A DNA stretch of 64,000 bases, taken from an uncultured Candidatus Competibacteraceae bacterium. Its GTDB lineage: Bacteria; Pseudomonadota; Gammaproteobacteria; Competibacterales; Competibacteraceae. Under the pieces are notes generated by a model that made no database searches, was not told the origin of the DNA, and saw only the letters and a program-made list of their open reading frames with translations. This document shows positions 1 to 9,081 of this stretch, in pieces. Position 1 is the stretch's first letter; every line of letters begins with the position of its first letter. Position numbers and translations under genes: made by a program. Location of the stretch: positions 1 through 64,000 of the forward strand of contig CAIRMO010000034.1 of assembly GCA_903879705.1 (NCBI GenBank), in the 5' to 3' direction.

Positions 1-103
1 CCACCCCTCCTTATCCAAGGAGGGGATAAAACCAGCACGGTACATCGCTTTTTCCCCTCCTTGAGTAAGGAGGGGTGGCCCCGTCAGGGGCCGGGGTGGT
101 TCG
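1..103. repeat. Two-armed dispersed repeat, copy 1 (cut by window edge)
   Basis: Two inverted arms face each other around a spacer of about 26 bases. Each arm contains a CCCCTCCTT-n4-AAGGAGGGG hairpin followed by a GGCCGGGGTGGTTCG-type outer end. The left arm is cut by the window edge and the right arm ends at 103. Related arms occur at 9049-9075 and as a complete pair at 56398-56546, so this is a non-coding mobile or expanding repeat. No transposase for it is visible here. Confidence 0.8.
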
Positions 104-118
104 CTCCTCAGCGAGGGG

Positions 119-153
119 AAATTCCACAACTCCAACCGGATCGCTATACTTCC
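119..153. repeat. Short repeat shared with 20720-20756
   Basis: The segment beginning AAATTCCACAACT and ending near CTATACTTCC is closely matched by 20720-20756. In both places it directly follows a palindromic repeat. It may be an extension of those repeats or a separate family. Only two copies were noticed by eye. Confidence 0.4.
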
Positions 154-195
154 CCTCCTGACTGCAAACAAGACGGGTTGGAACCGACTTTCGCG

Positions 196-348
196 ATGAA
201 TCCGGGAATCACGACTGCGCAACGGGTCGCAGTATTAATCGATCAGTATCGTGAAGATGAAGAAAATGGCGCTGATGCGATGGAATCTCTGCACGATGGA
301 AAAACGCCGATTCCGTGGCCACGGGTAAAGATGGAGTTAGGGCTTTGA
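196..348 (+). pseudogene. Antitoxin remnant (ribbon-helix-helix/RelB type, C-terminal half)
   Basis: The 50-codon frame ends in IPWPRVKMELGL, the kind of tail found in small RelB/ribbon-helix-helix antitoxins, where this part wraps around the toxin. The preceding DQYREDEENGADA stretch also fits such proteins. The DNA-binding half that should come before it is absent. The sequence upstream is repeat DNA, so the gene looks truncated. Its stop codon overlaps the degraded toxin frame that follows, as in an intact module. The assignment rests on motif recall. Confidence 0.45.
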
Positions 349-455
349 TCTGTGGCAACTGGAATTAAAGCCTTGCGCAGTTCGTGTATTGGCTAAACTG
401 ACGCCACAATTGAGCAACGTATCCGGGATTTTCTTGATGACGTGCATCAGGTTTT
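345..455 (+). pseudogene. RelE/ParE-type toxin remnant (frameshifted, truncated)
   Basis: Read across two frames, this gives WQLELKPCAVRVLAKL followed by DATIEQRIRDFLDD, which matches the start of RelE-family toxins. A TTG at 345 overlaps the antitoxin stop, but two extra bases near 351 break the frame. A second shift at about 400 is needed to continue. The match ends just before aroK, so the catalytic C-terminal half is missing. No functional toxin can be made from it. Confidence 0.5.
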
Positions 456-469
456 AGCACCGCCACCTC

Positions 470-997
470 ATGTCTACCGCTATCCCCCGCATTTTCCTGA
501 TCGGCCCGATGGGCGCCGGCAAAACCACCATCGGCCGGCGGTTAGCGCAAACGCTGCGCTGGGGGTTTATCGACAGCGACCAGCATATCGAACAGTGCGC
601 CGGGGCCAGCATCCCGCTGATCTTTGAACTGGAGGGTGAACCCGGCTTCCGTGCCCGCGAAAAAGCCGCTATCGCCGAACTCACCCAGCGCCCGGATACG
701 GTTTTGGCCACCGGCGGTGGTACCGTACTCAACCCGGACAACCGCCGTTGTCTAGCCGGACGCGGCTTTGTCGTCTACCTGTCCGCTTCGGTGGATGAAC
801 AACTCCGCCGCACGCGCCTGGATAACCAGCGCCCACTGCTGCAAACCGCCGATCCGGGCGCGAAACTGGCACAATTATTTGCTCAACGCGATCCGCTCTA
901 TCGTCTCATCGCCGACTGCGTGATCGCCACCGAAGGTTACACCCCCGGCCAAGTGGTCCGAGACCTGCTGCGGCAGTGGGAAACCCGTCCATTCTGA
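470..997 (+). CDS. aroK: Shikimate kinase
   Basis: This 175-residue protein phosphorylates shikimate at the 3-hydroxyl with ATP in the chorismate pathway in the cytoplasm. The Walker A loop GPMGAGKT lies at residues 12-19. The shikimate-binding region (IDSDQHIE) follows, then the GGGTV strand, and the lid region has R-x-x-R residues (LDNQRPLL). The length matches the family. The gene is followed after about 20 bases by aroB, the common gammaproteobacterial pair, so the two are probably co-transcribed. The ATG at 470 has no strong ribosome site but gives the expected N-terminus. Confidence 0.95.
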   Translation: MSTAIPRIFLIGPMGAGKTTIGRRLAQTLRWGFIDSDQHIEQCAGASIPLIFELEGEPGFRAREKAAIAELTQRPDTVLATGGGTVLNPDNRRCLAGRGFVVYLSASVDEQLRRTRLDNQRPLLQTADPGAKLAQLFAQRDPLYRLIADCVIATEGYTPGQVVRDLLRQWETRPF

Positions 998-1017
998 TTC
1001 TGCCCCGGAATTCCGTC

Positions 1018-2100
1018 ATGCCCACCCTGCACGTTGAACTCGGCGACCGCCGCTATCCCCTCCACATTGGTCCCGGCCTGCTCGACCAGCCCGACCTGCT
1101 GCAATCGCATCTGCCTGGCCGGCAAGTGCTGGTGGTCACCAATACCACCGTGGCCCCGCTCTACCTGGATCGGGTCCGCGCCACGCTAACCGGCTTGCGC
1201 CACCATGCCCTGATTCTGCCCGATGGCGAATCGTTCAAAACCCTGGACACGCTGAATCAGGTTTTTACTACCCTGCTCAACCACCGCTTCGACCGCCATT
1301 GCGCGATTATCGCCCTCGGCGGCGGCGTGATCGGCGACCTGGCCGGTTTTGCCGCCGCCTGCTACCAGCGCGGCGTTGCCTTCATCCAGATCCCGACCAC
1401 CCTGCTGGCCCAGGTGGATTCCTCGGTCGGCGGTAAAACCGCCGTTAACCATCCGCTCGGCAAAAATATGATCGGCGCGTTCTACCAGCCGCTCTGCGTC
1501 GTAGCCGACACCGAAACGCTCAACACCCTGCCCGATCGGGAACTCAGCGCCGGGCTGGCCGAGGTGATCAAGTACGGTCTGATCCGCGACCGGCCGTTCC
1601 TGGACTGGCTCGACGCCCACCTGGAGGACCTGATCAACCGTGACCCCGCCGCACTGAGTCAGGCGATTGAACGCTCCTGCCGCATCAAGGCCACCATCGT
1701 CGCCGCCGACGAACGGGAAACCGGCGAGCGGGCGCTGCTCAATCTGGGCCACACCTTCGGTCACGCCATTGAAACCGGCATGGGTTACGGCGTCTGGCTG
1801 CACGGCGAGGCGGTAGCGACCGGAATGGTGCTGGCGGCGGATCTGTCGGCGCGGCTGGGCTGGCTGAATCCGGCTCAGGTGGAGCGGGTGAGAGTGCTGC
1901 TGACCCGCGCCGGCCTGCCGCTGACCCCGCCACCGGAACTGACGCCCGACGATTTTTTGCGGCTGATGGCGGTGGACAAAAAGGTTCAGGATGGGCGGCT
2001 GCGGCTGGTACTACTACGAGACTTGGGGCAGGGGGTCATTGCCGAGTCGGTGGATGCCCGGCAGTTGCGGGCAACGCTGGCGGCGGATAGCTTTGGCTGA
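1018..2100 (+). CDS. aroB: 3-dehydroquinate synthase
   Basis: This 360-residue enzyme converts DAHP to 3-dehydroquinate using NAD and a divalent metal. The NAD-binding [13 protein letters not shown] and the metal-binding histidines in [10 protein letters not shown] and LHGEAV are visible. The ATG at 1018 is chosen over an in-frame GTG-type start at 976 because it gives the usual beginning ([14 protein letters not shown]) and does not overlap aroK. It forms a pair with aroK. Downstream genes run on the opposite strand. Confidence 0.95.
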   Translation: MPTLHVELGDRRYPLHIGPGLLDQPDLLQSHLPGRQVLVVTNTTVAPLYLDRVRATLTGLRHHALILPDGESFKTLDTLNQVFTTLLNHRFDRHCAIIALGGGVIGDLAGFAAACYQRGVAFIQIPTTLLAQVDSSVGGKTAVNHPLGKNMIGAFYQPLCVVADTETLNTLPDRELSAGLAEVIKYGLIRDRPFLDWLDAHLEDLINRDPAALSQAIERSCRIKATIVAADERETGERALLNLGHTFGHAIETGMGYGVWLHGEAVATGMVLAADLSARLGWLNPAQVERVRVLLTRAGLPLTPPPELTPDDFLRLMAVDKKVQDGRLRLVLLRDLGQGVIAESVDARQLRATLAADSFG

Positions 2101-2154
2101 TTCGTTCACGCCTCTCGTCCTCTGGAAGATGGGCCGGGAGTGCGAGCAGTCGCT

Positions 2155-2616
2155 TCAACGCCGCCGCATGGGCCGGGCGATGATCCGGTCGGTCCATTCC
2201 AGAATCGCCCGCACCCGTGGGGTCAGCAAGCTCCACACCGCGGTGCGGTCAACCCAGCGGAACTCGCTGTGTTCGGGCCGGCCCAGTTCCGGGTTGGTCG
2301 GCAACCACACCGCAGTGCTGGCCGCTTCGGCGATGTAGTAACGGGCCACCTTGCAACCCTGATTGTAGGGATGAGTCTCCCGATATACATCGCCCCAGCG
2401 AAACCGCAGGCGGGTCAGCGTGGTTTCCTCTTCCACCTCCCGAATAGCGGCTTGCAACGGCACTTCATCCGCCTCGACTATGCCCTTGGGAAAATCCCAG
2501 TAGTTGTAGGCGCGCAGCAGCAGATACTCATAATGATCGAGGCTCCAGTGGATGACCACTACCCCGGCGGACAGAATCCGGGGATGGGCCGGCTTGGGCA
2601 CAGTCAGGCCGTTCAT
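2155..2616 (-). CDS. Nudix hydrolase
   Basis: This 153-residue Nudix-fold protein has its box at about residues 45-67: GIVEADE, then REVEEETTL. Members of this group hydrolyse nucleoside diphosphates linked to another moiety; the overall look is like bis(5'-nucleosyl)-tetraphosphatases. The box's usual glycine after REVEEET is a threonine here, a mild departure; the catalytic glutamates are kept. Its ATG overlaps the hemE stop by four bases (ATGA), so translation is probably coupled to hemE. The substrate cannot be told from sequence. Confidence 0.85.
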   Translation of the reverse strand: MNGLTVPKPAHPRILSAGVVVIHWSLDHYEYLLLRAYNYWDFPKGIVEADEVPLQAAIREVEEETTLTRLRFRWGDVYRETHPYNQGCKVARYYIAEAASTAVWLPTNPELGRPEHSEFRWVDRTAVWSLLTPRVRAILEWTDRIIARPMRRR

Positions 2617-3692
2617 GTGCCACGATCCGGCTGGCGGGACCTGCTCAGTTCATGCACCGCCGCGACGAGCGCCCCTACCCGGTCCGGATCAACGCCGGGC
2701 TGGATGCCATGGCCGAGATTGAAGATATGTCCAGGCCCGGTGCCAAAATCCGCCAGTACCTGAGCCGCCTGCGCCCGAATCCGTTCCGGGGCGGCATAAA
2801 GTACCGCGGGATCGAGATTGCCCTGCAACGCCACGCGCGATCCGATCCGCCGCCGGGCTTCGCCAAGATCAACGGTCCAATCCACCCCCACCGCGTCGCA
2901 ACCGGTCGCGGCAAGGTCTTCCAGCCAGGCCCCGCCACCCTTGGTGAACAGAATGATCGGCACCCGCCGCTGTTCCGCCTCGCGGGTCAGGCCCGCCACG
3001 ATCTGTGCCAGATAGGCCAGCGAAAATTCCCGATAGGCGCGGGGGGCGAGGATCCCGCCCCAGGTGTCAAATACCATGACCGCCTGCGCCCCGGCGGCGA
3101 TTTGCCCATTCAGATAGACCGTGACCGCCCGGGCAACGGTATCCAGCAGGCAATGCAGCACGCTGGGCTGGTCGTACAACAGCGCCTTAATCCGGGCGTA
3201 ATCCTTGCTGGAGCTGCCTTCCACCATATAGGTCGCCAAGGTCCACGGACTGCCGGAAAAGCCGATCAACGGGACGCACCCATCCAGCTCCCGCCGAATC
3301 AGCCGCACCGCGTCCAGCACATAGCGCAGCTCCACTTCCGGATCGGGAACCGCCAACCGGGCGATGTCCGCCGCCGAGCGCAACGGGCGGGCGAACCGCG
3401 GGCCTTCGCCATCGCTGAACGACAAGCCCAGTCCCATCGCATCCGGCACGGTCAGAATGTCGGAAAACAGAATGGCGGCATCCAGCGGAAAGCGGGCTAG
3501 CGGTTGCAGGGTGATCTCGCAGGCCCAGTCCGGGATCTGGCACAGCGCCATGAAACTGCCGGCGCGGGCGCGGGCGGCGCGGTATTCCGGCAGATAGCGC
3601 CCGGCCTGGCGCATCAGCCAGATCGGGGTGACATCGACCGGTTGCCGTAACAAGGCGCGCAGCAGTCGGTCGTTGTGGAGTACAGCGTTCAT
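2613..3692 (-). CDS. hemE: Uroporphyrinogen decarboxylase
   Basis: This 359-residue cytoplasmic enzyme decarboxylates the four acetate side chains of uroporphyrinogen III to give coproporphyrinogen III in haem synthesis. The signature [12 protein letters not shown] near the N-terminus and [13 protein letters not shown] in the middle are typical, and full length is present. Its last codon overlaps the start of the Nudix gene. The 200 bases upstream of its start hold no gene and probably carry its promoter. Confidence 0.96.
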   Translation of the reverse strand: MNAVLHNDRLLRALLRQPVDVTPIWLMRQAGRYLPEYRAARARAGSFMALCQIPDWACEITLQPLARFPLDAAILFSDILTVPDAMGLGLSFSDGEGPRFARPLRSAADIARLAVPDPEVELRYVLDAVRLIRRELDGCVPLIGFSGSPWTLATYMVEGSSSKDYARIKALLYDQPSVLHCLLDTVARAVTVYLNGQIAAGAQAVMVFDTWGGILAPRAYREFSLAYLAQIVAGLTREAEQRRVPIILFTKGGGAWLEDLAATGCDAVGVDWTVDLGEARRRIGSRVALQGNLDPAVLYAAPERIRAQAAQVLADFGTGPGHIFNLGHGIQPGVDPDRVGALVAAVHELSRSRQPDRGT

Positions 3693-3894
3693 GGCTTCTC
3701 GGAGTTTGCTCAGTGCGGTAGTTATTCTATAGCCAACATTCTAGTCAAAAATCGGCCAAGGCCCGAAAACGGCAGCCATGCACCCATTATCAAGAGATGA
3801 TGCCAATTATTTTTCAAAAACTTAGCTCCAAATCCAGCGAAAGCCAAGGTAAAAGCACCCATCCCGGTTCAGTGATCATCCCCTGCGTCAGGTT

Positions 3895-5943
3895 TCAGAC
3901 CACGTCAAACCGATCAAAGGTCATGGTGAACTGACCCCGGCCCCGGGTCATGCCACGCAGGTCAGTGATATAGCCGAGCAGTCGATCCAGCGCGCAGTCG
4001 CAGTGAATGATCGTCATCCCGTCCAACGCAGTGGTATCCCGGATGACCGCATGGCGCGACTGCAAATCGCCTAGGACGGTGCCAACCTCACTGTCGGGAA
4101 CCACCACTTCGGTCGCCATGATCGGTCGCATCACCAGGCCGCCAGCCCGCGCCAGCGCTTTGCGAGTCGCCTCGGCCACGGCTATCCGCACCGCTGATGG
4201 GCTGGACGACGCGCCGAACAGTTCCACCTCCAGCACCCGCACCGCCACATCCTGTAACGGCGCTCCGGTCGTCGGACCCCCGGTCAGCGCATCATCGACT
4301 CCACCCGCCACCGCGTCCCGTTGGGCGGGATGCAGTTCGACGCCATCTGGATGGACTCGCGGCGTGGCTTCGATGGTGACCCCGGTTCCCCGTCCAAACG
4401 GTTCCACTCTTACCCGTGCGCCGGCTTTCATCTCCAGTTTTTTGCCATCCGGTTGCTCGATCGTCCGGTGGAACTGGTTCTGCGATTCGGCGGCTTGCCC
4501 AATCGTCTCGCGGGTGACCACATCAGGATTACCCACCCGGAGGTTGACGCCAAATTCGCGTTTCAGCCGCTCGCTGGCAATTTGCAGATGCAGTTCGCCC
4601 ATGCCGCGCAACACCCGCTGCCCAGTTTCCTGATCCTCCTCTACCCGCAGCGTCGGATCTTCCTGCTGCAACTTGTCCAGCGCCTCCAGCAATTTTTCCT
4701 CATCGGCGCTGGATTGCGGCTCAATTGCCAGTCCTAACACCGGTTCGCGGGTTTCGATCCGCTCCAGCCACAGCGGATGGCTTGGGGCGCCGAGGGTGTC
4801 GCCGGTGGTAGCCCAGTGCAACCCGGCCAGCAACACGATCTGGCCGGCGGTCGCTTCGTCAATTCGCGCCTTGTGATTGGCGTCCACCTCGAACAGCCGC
4901 GCTGCCCGTTCCAGCCGCACCGTCCCGTTCGGGCCAGGGATCGCCACTTCGTCGCCAGGTCTGAGCCTGCCGCGATAGATCCGGGCGAAGACATGGCGGC
5001 GGCCTTCCCACAATTGCACCTTGAACGCCAGCGCTGCCAGCGGTCCACTGGCGTCCATCGTCACCCATTCCTCGCTGCCATCAGGCCGGTGCGCCAGACT
5101 CGGCGGGCGTTCAGTGGGGGCCGGCAACAACCGCACTACCCCATCCAGCACCGGTTGCACCCCTTGATTGCGCAGGGCGCTGCCGGCGAACACGGGATGA
5201 ATTTTGCCGGCCAAAGTGGCTTTACGCAGTGCCACCCAGACCGCTTCGGGGTCCGGTTCCTGTTCGGTTAGCACCAACTCCGCCAGTGCGTCATCCATTT
5301 CCGCCGCCGCCAGCAGCAGGTTTTCCCGCCACGGTCGCAGCCGTTCCCAGGTCACGGCATCGCAGGGCGTAACGTGTACCTGCTCGCCGCGTTCACCCCC
5401 GAACCGGAGCCGGGTTTGGTCGATCAGGTGAATGACCGAACCATCGGCCTCGGGCGGCGGCACGGTTACGGCGACCGGCTCCGCGTTCAACCGGTCACGG
5501 ATCGTCGCCAGCGCCCGCCCAAAATCAGCGCCGGGCCGATCCAGCTTGTTGATGAAGAACAGCGCCGGCAACTGGAAGCGGGTGCGTTGCCGCCAGACGG
5601 TTTCAGTTTGCGGCTCCACCCCGCGCACCCCGTCCAGCACGATCACGCAGCCATCCAGCACCCGCATCGACCGTTCGACTTCGATGGTGAAATCGACGTG
5701 GCCGGGGGTGTCAATAAGCTGAATCAGATGATCGCGCCACTGCAGGCGGGTCACGGCGGCAGTGATGGTGATGCCGTGTTGCTGCTCCTCGACCATGTAA
5801 TCCATGTGGGCCGCGCCCTCATGGACTTCGCCGATTTTGTGGGACGCGCCGGCGTAATACAGCATCCGCTCAGTCAGAGTGGTTTTGCCGGCATCGACAT
5901 GGGCAGCAATGCCGATATTACGAGTTCGCGCCAAGTCAACCAT
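3895..5943 (-). CDS. Elongation factor G paralogue (EF-G-like GTPase)
   Basis: This 682-residue translational GTPase has G1 AHVDAGKTT, G3 DTPGHVDF, G4 NKLDRPGAD and the later EF-G domains. The start at 5943 (MVDLARTRNIG) is preferred over an in-frame start at 6054 because the latter would lie inside the upstream gene and adds a non-homologous tail. The switch I motif reads HGITI where canonical EF-G has RGITI. No rpsL, rpsG or tuf is adjacent, so this is likely a second EF-G-like protein rather than the housekeeping copy. Its role (translocation, recycling or ribosome rescue) is unknown. Confidence 0.85.
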   Translation of the reverse strand: MVDLARTRNIGIAAHVDAGKTTLTERMLYYAGASHKIGEVHEGAAHMDYMVEEQQHGITITAAVTRLQWRDHLIQLIDTPGHVDFTIEVERSMRVLDGCVIVLDGVRGVEPQTETVWRQRTRFQLPALFFINKLDRPGADFGRALATIRDRLNAEPVAVTVPPPEADGSVIHLIDQTRLRFGGERGEQVHVTPCDAVTWERLRPWRENLLLAAAEMDDALAELVLTEQEPDPEAVWVALRKATLAGKIHPVFAGSALRNQGVQPVLDGVVRLLPAPTERPPSLAHRPDGSEEWVTMDASGPLAALAFKVQLWEGRRHVFARIYRGRLRPGDEVAIPGPNGTVRLERAARLFEVDANHKARIDEATAGQIVLLAGLHWATTGDTLGAPSHPLWLERIETREPVLGLAIEPQSSADEEKLLEALDKLQQEDPTLRVEEDQETGQRVLRGMGELHLQIASERLKREFGVNLRVGNPDVVTRETIGQAAESQNQFHRTIEQPDGKKLEMKAGARVRVEPFGRGTGVTIEATPRVHPDGVELHPAQRDAVAGGVDDALTGGPTTGAPLQDVAVRVLEVELFGASSSPSAVRIAVAEATRKALARAGGLVMRPIMATEVVVPDSEVGTVLGDLQSRHAVIRDTTALDGMTIIHCDCALDRLLGYITDLRGMTRGRGQFTMTFDRFDVV

Positions 5944-5971
5944 TTGGCCTTCAACCTTTAACCTTTGACCT

Positions 5972-7324
5972 TCACACAATCCGCCGGCATTCCAGATAAA
6001 ACCGCTTCTCATCGGCCTCACCCATCGAGAAGGTTTTACGCGGTAATGCGCCATCGCGGATCACGGTGCGGAAGAAATCGTTCTTGTCCAGCGCCGGTAA
6101 ATAGAAACCGATATTGCCGGCTATTCCGCCGAGTTGCTCCAACGCCGCCTCGCCGTGAATATAATCGAGCCGGGCCGCAGGCAGAGTCGGCAGGTAATCA
6201 TCCAGGAACGCTTGCAAGGTCGTGACCGGCAAAAGCAGGCGGGGCTGCCCGATGTGCAACACTCCGCAATAATCTCGGCTGACGAAGGCGATCGCCTGTC
6301 CACGGGGCTGCTGTTGCCATTCCACCCATGTCTGTTTGGCCGCCGGCCATGACGGGCAATCCAGCAGGGTCAACGTGGAGCCTTGCGTCACGCAGAACGC
6401 GGCCAGTGCCGTCAGCAACGAATCCGGATCAACATTAAACACCGCCCGGTGAATCGCCTCAAACTCCAGACCGTCATCATGGAGATTGACCAGTTCCACC
6501 AGCGCATGACGGGCCGGATGATTCATGATCGCGACGGGATCAAGCGCGCTGCGTTTGAGGTCCTCCCAGAACAGCTTGGCCGTGGCAAAGGCGTGGTTGC
6601 CATCGCCCAGTGCATACAGCAAAACCGGTTGGTTAATCACGCCATAGCGGGCGTTGAACTCCACCGGGTCACCCAGTCGGGCCAGTTGTTCGATCACCCA
6701 CTGAATGAGCAGCGGATGATCAACCATCCAGCCACGCACCCGCCCGCCATTCAACATCAGCGGGGTGTTGTACAGTGGCTGCAGGGGTTCGGCGAACAGT
6801 GGATCGATCACCAGGTGTTCCGGATCATCGATCAGCACCATGACGTGCGGCAGCTCCAGCGGTGCTAACTCACGCACCCGGATTCGCGGCGGCAACCGCT
6901 CCATGATGGTGCCTTCGGTCGGGCGAATTAGGGTTTTCGCACCGGGCGTGAAGTCGTAATGTTCCAAATCCAGCGCCGCGATCAGTCCCTTGCGGATCCG
7001 ACCCGATGCCATTTCCCGCTCGATCAACATCAATCCCGGTGGTTGCTCGGCCAGGATGCCTTCGGCCAGATAGCGGCGCATGGCGTCATGAATGGCGGCA
7101 ATACGCGGTGCCTCGTCGGCAGCACCCAGAAACACCTCCGGCAACATCAGCCGCAAGGTGGAAGGCGCAGCGCCAACCAGGGCATCGACCTGCGCCCAAT
7201 ACTCGGGCTGCGAGGTGTATTGATCGCAGGCGATCACCGCCCATTTCGTCAGGTCAACGCCCACGCCGGGCAACAACAATTTTGGAACCTGTAGGCCAAT
7301 CGTGGCAAAATTCATTAAATTCAT
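5972..7324 (-). CDS. DUF1015 family protein
   Basis: This 450-residue protein shows features I associate with DUF1015: an early CDQYTSQPEYW stretch, IRPTEGTI, and LGDGNHAFATAK in the middle. A GGAG site sits six bases before the ATG at 7324, which fixes the start. It is followed after 28 bases by the EF-G-like gene and may share its transcript. No membrane segment or signal peptide is apparent. The biochemical role of the bacterial family is not established to my knowledge. Confidence 0.8.
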   Translation of the reverse strand: MNLMNFATIGLQVPKLLLPGVGVDLTKWAVIACDQYTSQPEYWAQVDALVGAAPSTLRLMLPEVFLGAADEAPRIAAIHDAMRRYLAEGILAEQPPGLMLIEREMASGRIRKGLIAALDLEHYDFTPGAKTLIRPTEGTIMERLPPRIRVRELAPLELPHVMVLIDDPEHLVIDPLFAEPLQPLYNTPLMLNGGRVRGWMVDHPLLIQWVIEQLARLGDPVEFNARYGVINQPVLLYALGDGNHAFATAKLFWEDLKRSALDPVAIMNHPARHALVELVNLHDDGLEFEAIHRAVFNVDPDSLLTALAAFCVTQGSTLTLLDCPSWPAAKQTWVEWQQQPRGQAIAFVSRDYCGVLHIGQPRLLLPVTTLQAFLDDYLPTLPAARLDYIHGEAALEQLGGIAGNIGFYLPALDKNDFFRTVIRDGALPRKTFSMGEADEKRFYLECRRIV

Positions 7325-7488
7325 CAGTTTCTCCAGTGAAGAGAAGCAGGCATCTCGCCCGCTGATCGCGCAAAATCCTGTACCAGCTTAGCAAATGATT
7401 CCGTCCCTTTCAGCAGGGTGTCTGGTCAAGGCGTATCATTCAGCAACTCTACCGGCCCATGCTCCATACCCTTTTCGAGTAACCCCCC

Positions 7489-8802
7489 ATGCGCAAATTG
7501 ATCACGGTCGTGGTTGTCATCCTTTTGGTATTAATCCTGATGGCGGGCGGCGTCTGGGGTTATTTGTGGTACAGCACTAAACAGCAAGTGGATCAGTGGG
7601 TGGCGATGGCGAAACCGTTCGCCGAGATCAGCTACAGCGGCATTGATATCTTGCCGACGGGCTCAATTGCGGTCAACCGGTTGCGGATCGCGCCCAATTT
7701 CGTCAGTGACTCAATAACCATTGGGGCGATCCGAATCAACACCAAGAATATCCTGGCGTTGCTCAATGTTCGTCGGCAAATCAGCCAAGGCAACCTGCCC
7801 GAAGCGCTGGGGATTTCGTTCCACCAGTTCGAACTGCCGCTGCATGGCGGCATTTTGGGCGGCAAACCGGCCACGCCCGGCGCTGGCGGGCCTTTCGACA
7901 ATCTGGAAGCGCTCGGTTGCGGCCCGATCCTCCATCTCGGCGGTACCGAATGGCAGGGAATGGGCTATGAACAGTTCATCAGCAACATCGAAATCGGCTA
8001 CCGCCTCGACCTTGCGCATCAGGTGCTGAACCTGCAAGTGGACAGCCAAACCCGCGACTGGGCCACGCTGAATCTGGAGATCGGTTTTGCTCTGACCGCG
8101 CCGACCACAGCGATCATCGAATTGAAGGGTGCGCTGACGCCCAAGCTGGCTAACCTCAATTTTGTGATTCGCGACGATGGTTTCAATGCCCGCCGTAACA
8201 ACTACTGCGCCGCCAAGGCCGGCAAGCCGATTCCCGATTACATCGCCGATCATGTGCGGTTGGTGGTGGAACGGCTCCGCGCCAATGGCATTGACCCAGG
8301 GCCGGGATTGATCGATGCCTACCGGCGTTATCTGACGGAGAGTGGCGAAATCACCATCACCGCTACACCGCCCGCGCCGATTAATCCTGCTGAAATCCCC
8401 GCTTATACGGCGGCGAATGCCATCATGTTGCTGGGTCTGAAAGTGAAGGTGAACCAGACGGTCATCGCTGATCCCGGCGTGGACTGGGACGCCGCCAAAG
8501 TGGCCCGCGCCTTGGGGGTCTCCTCAGCCAAGCAGACGCCGCAGGAAGAAATCGTCGCCGTTGTGGAAGAACCGCAAAAGCCAGCGGTGATTCAGAAGGT
8601 GTATCACTCGATTCCGGTGGGCGAACTGGGTCAGCATGTTGGCAAGATGGCGAAGCTGCGAACCAGCACCGGCGCAAATTACAAAGGCCAGTTGGAAGTG
8701 GTTGCGGAAGGTCTGCTCAGAATCAGAATCAGCAAATCCGGCGGCAATGCGACGCTGTCGCTGCGTACTAATGACATTACGGCGGCGGAAGTGCTGTATT
8801 GA
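7489..8802 (+). CDS. Membrane-anchored protein with Sm-like C-terminal domain, unknown function
   Basis: The 437-residue product begins with one hydrophobic helix (residues 4-25) with no obvious cleavage site, so it is probably anchored in the inner membrane with its bulk outside. The middle (about 40-340) is a large unassigned region with regular alternating beta-like stretches. The last 65 residues (GKMAKLRTSTGANYKGQL onward) look like a small beta-barrel of the Sm type, with the pattern G-K-x-V/A-x-L, G-x-x-x-x-G, then alternating hydrophobics. It stands alone between divergent DUF1015 and convergent ubiV. Confidence 0.75.
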   Translation: MRKLITVVVVILLVLILMAGGVWGYLWYSTKQQVDQWVAMAKPFAEISYSGIDILPTGSIAVNRLRIAPNFVSDSITIGAIRINTKNILALLNVRRQISQGNLPEALGISFHQFELPLHGGILGGKPATPGAGGPFDNLEALGCGPILHLGGTEWQGMGYEQFISNIEIGYRLDLAHQVLNLQVDSQTRDWATLNLEIGFALTAPTTAIIELKGALTPKLANLNFVIRDDGFNARRNNYCAAKAGKPIPDYIADHVRLVVERLRANGIDPGPGLIDAYRRYLTESGEITITATPPAPINPAEIPAYTAANAIMLLGLKVKVNQTVIADPGVDWDAAKVARALGVSSAKQTPQEEIVAVVEEPQKPAVIQKVYHSIPVGELGQHVGKMAKLRTSTGANYKGQLEVVAEGLLRIRISKSGGNATLSLRTNDITAAEVLY

Positions 8803-8838
8803 ATGCGCGGCGAGTGGGTCGGTTTTATGAAACGGAAC

Positions 8839-9048
8839 CGCCGCATCGAACCACCCCGGCGCTTCGCGCCACCCGCCGCATCGAACCACCCCGGTGCTTT
8901 GCGCCACCCGCCGCATCGAACCACCCCGGCGCTTTGCGCCACCCGCCGCGTCGAACCACCCCGGCGCTTTGCGCCACCCGCCGCGTCGAACCACCCCGGC
9001 GCTTTGCGCCACCCGCCGCATCGAACCACCCCGGCGCTTTGCGCCACC
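8839..9048. repeat. Tandem array of six 35-bp units
   Basis: Six head-to-tail 35-base units start at 8839, 8874, 8909, 8944, 8979 and 9014. They differ only at a few bases (cgcatc/cgcgtc, cttcgc/ctttgc). Each unit holds GAACCACCCCGGC and GCGCCACCC, which is the outer part of the dispersed two-armed repeat; the array leads straight into one hairpin arm at 9049. The unit is not a multiple of three and no spacers separate units, so this is neither coding nor CRISPR. It fills the gap between two convergent genes. Confidence 0.9.
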
Positions 9049-9075
9049 CCTCCTTGTCCAAGGAGGGGAAAAACC
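9049..9075. repeat. Hairpin arm of the two-armed repeat, copy 2
   Basis: CCTCCTTGTCCAAGGAGGGG, followed by a run of A, is the same hairpin arm as at 1-26 and 56421-56445. It borders the tandem array and sits just beyond the ubiV stop codon. Read toward either gene it could act as a transcription stop. Confidence 0.7.
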
Positions 9076-9081
9076 CCCCGC

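Noticed and set aside
8839-9048. CRISPR array
   Set aside because: The units are contiguous and near-identical over all 35 bases, so there are no spacers, and no cas gene is in the window.
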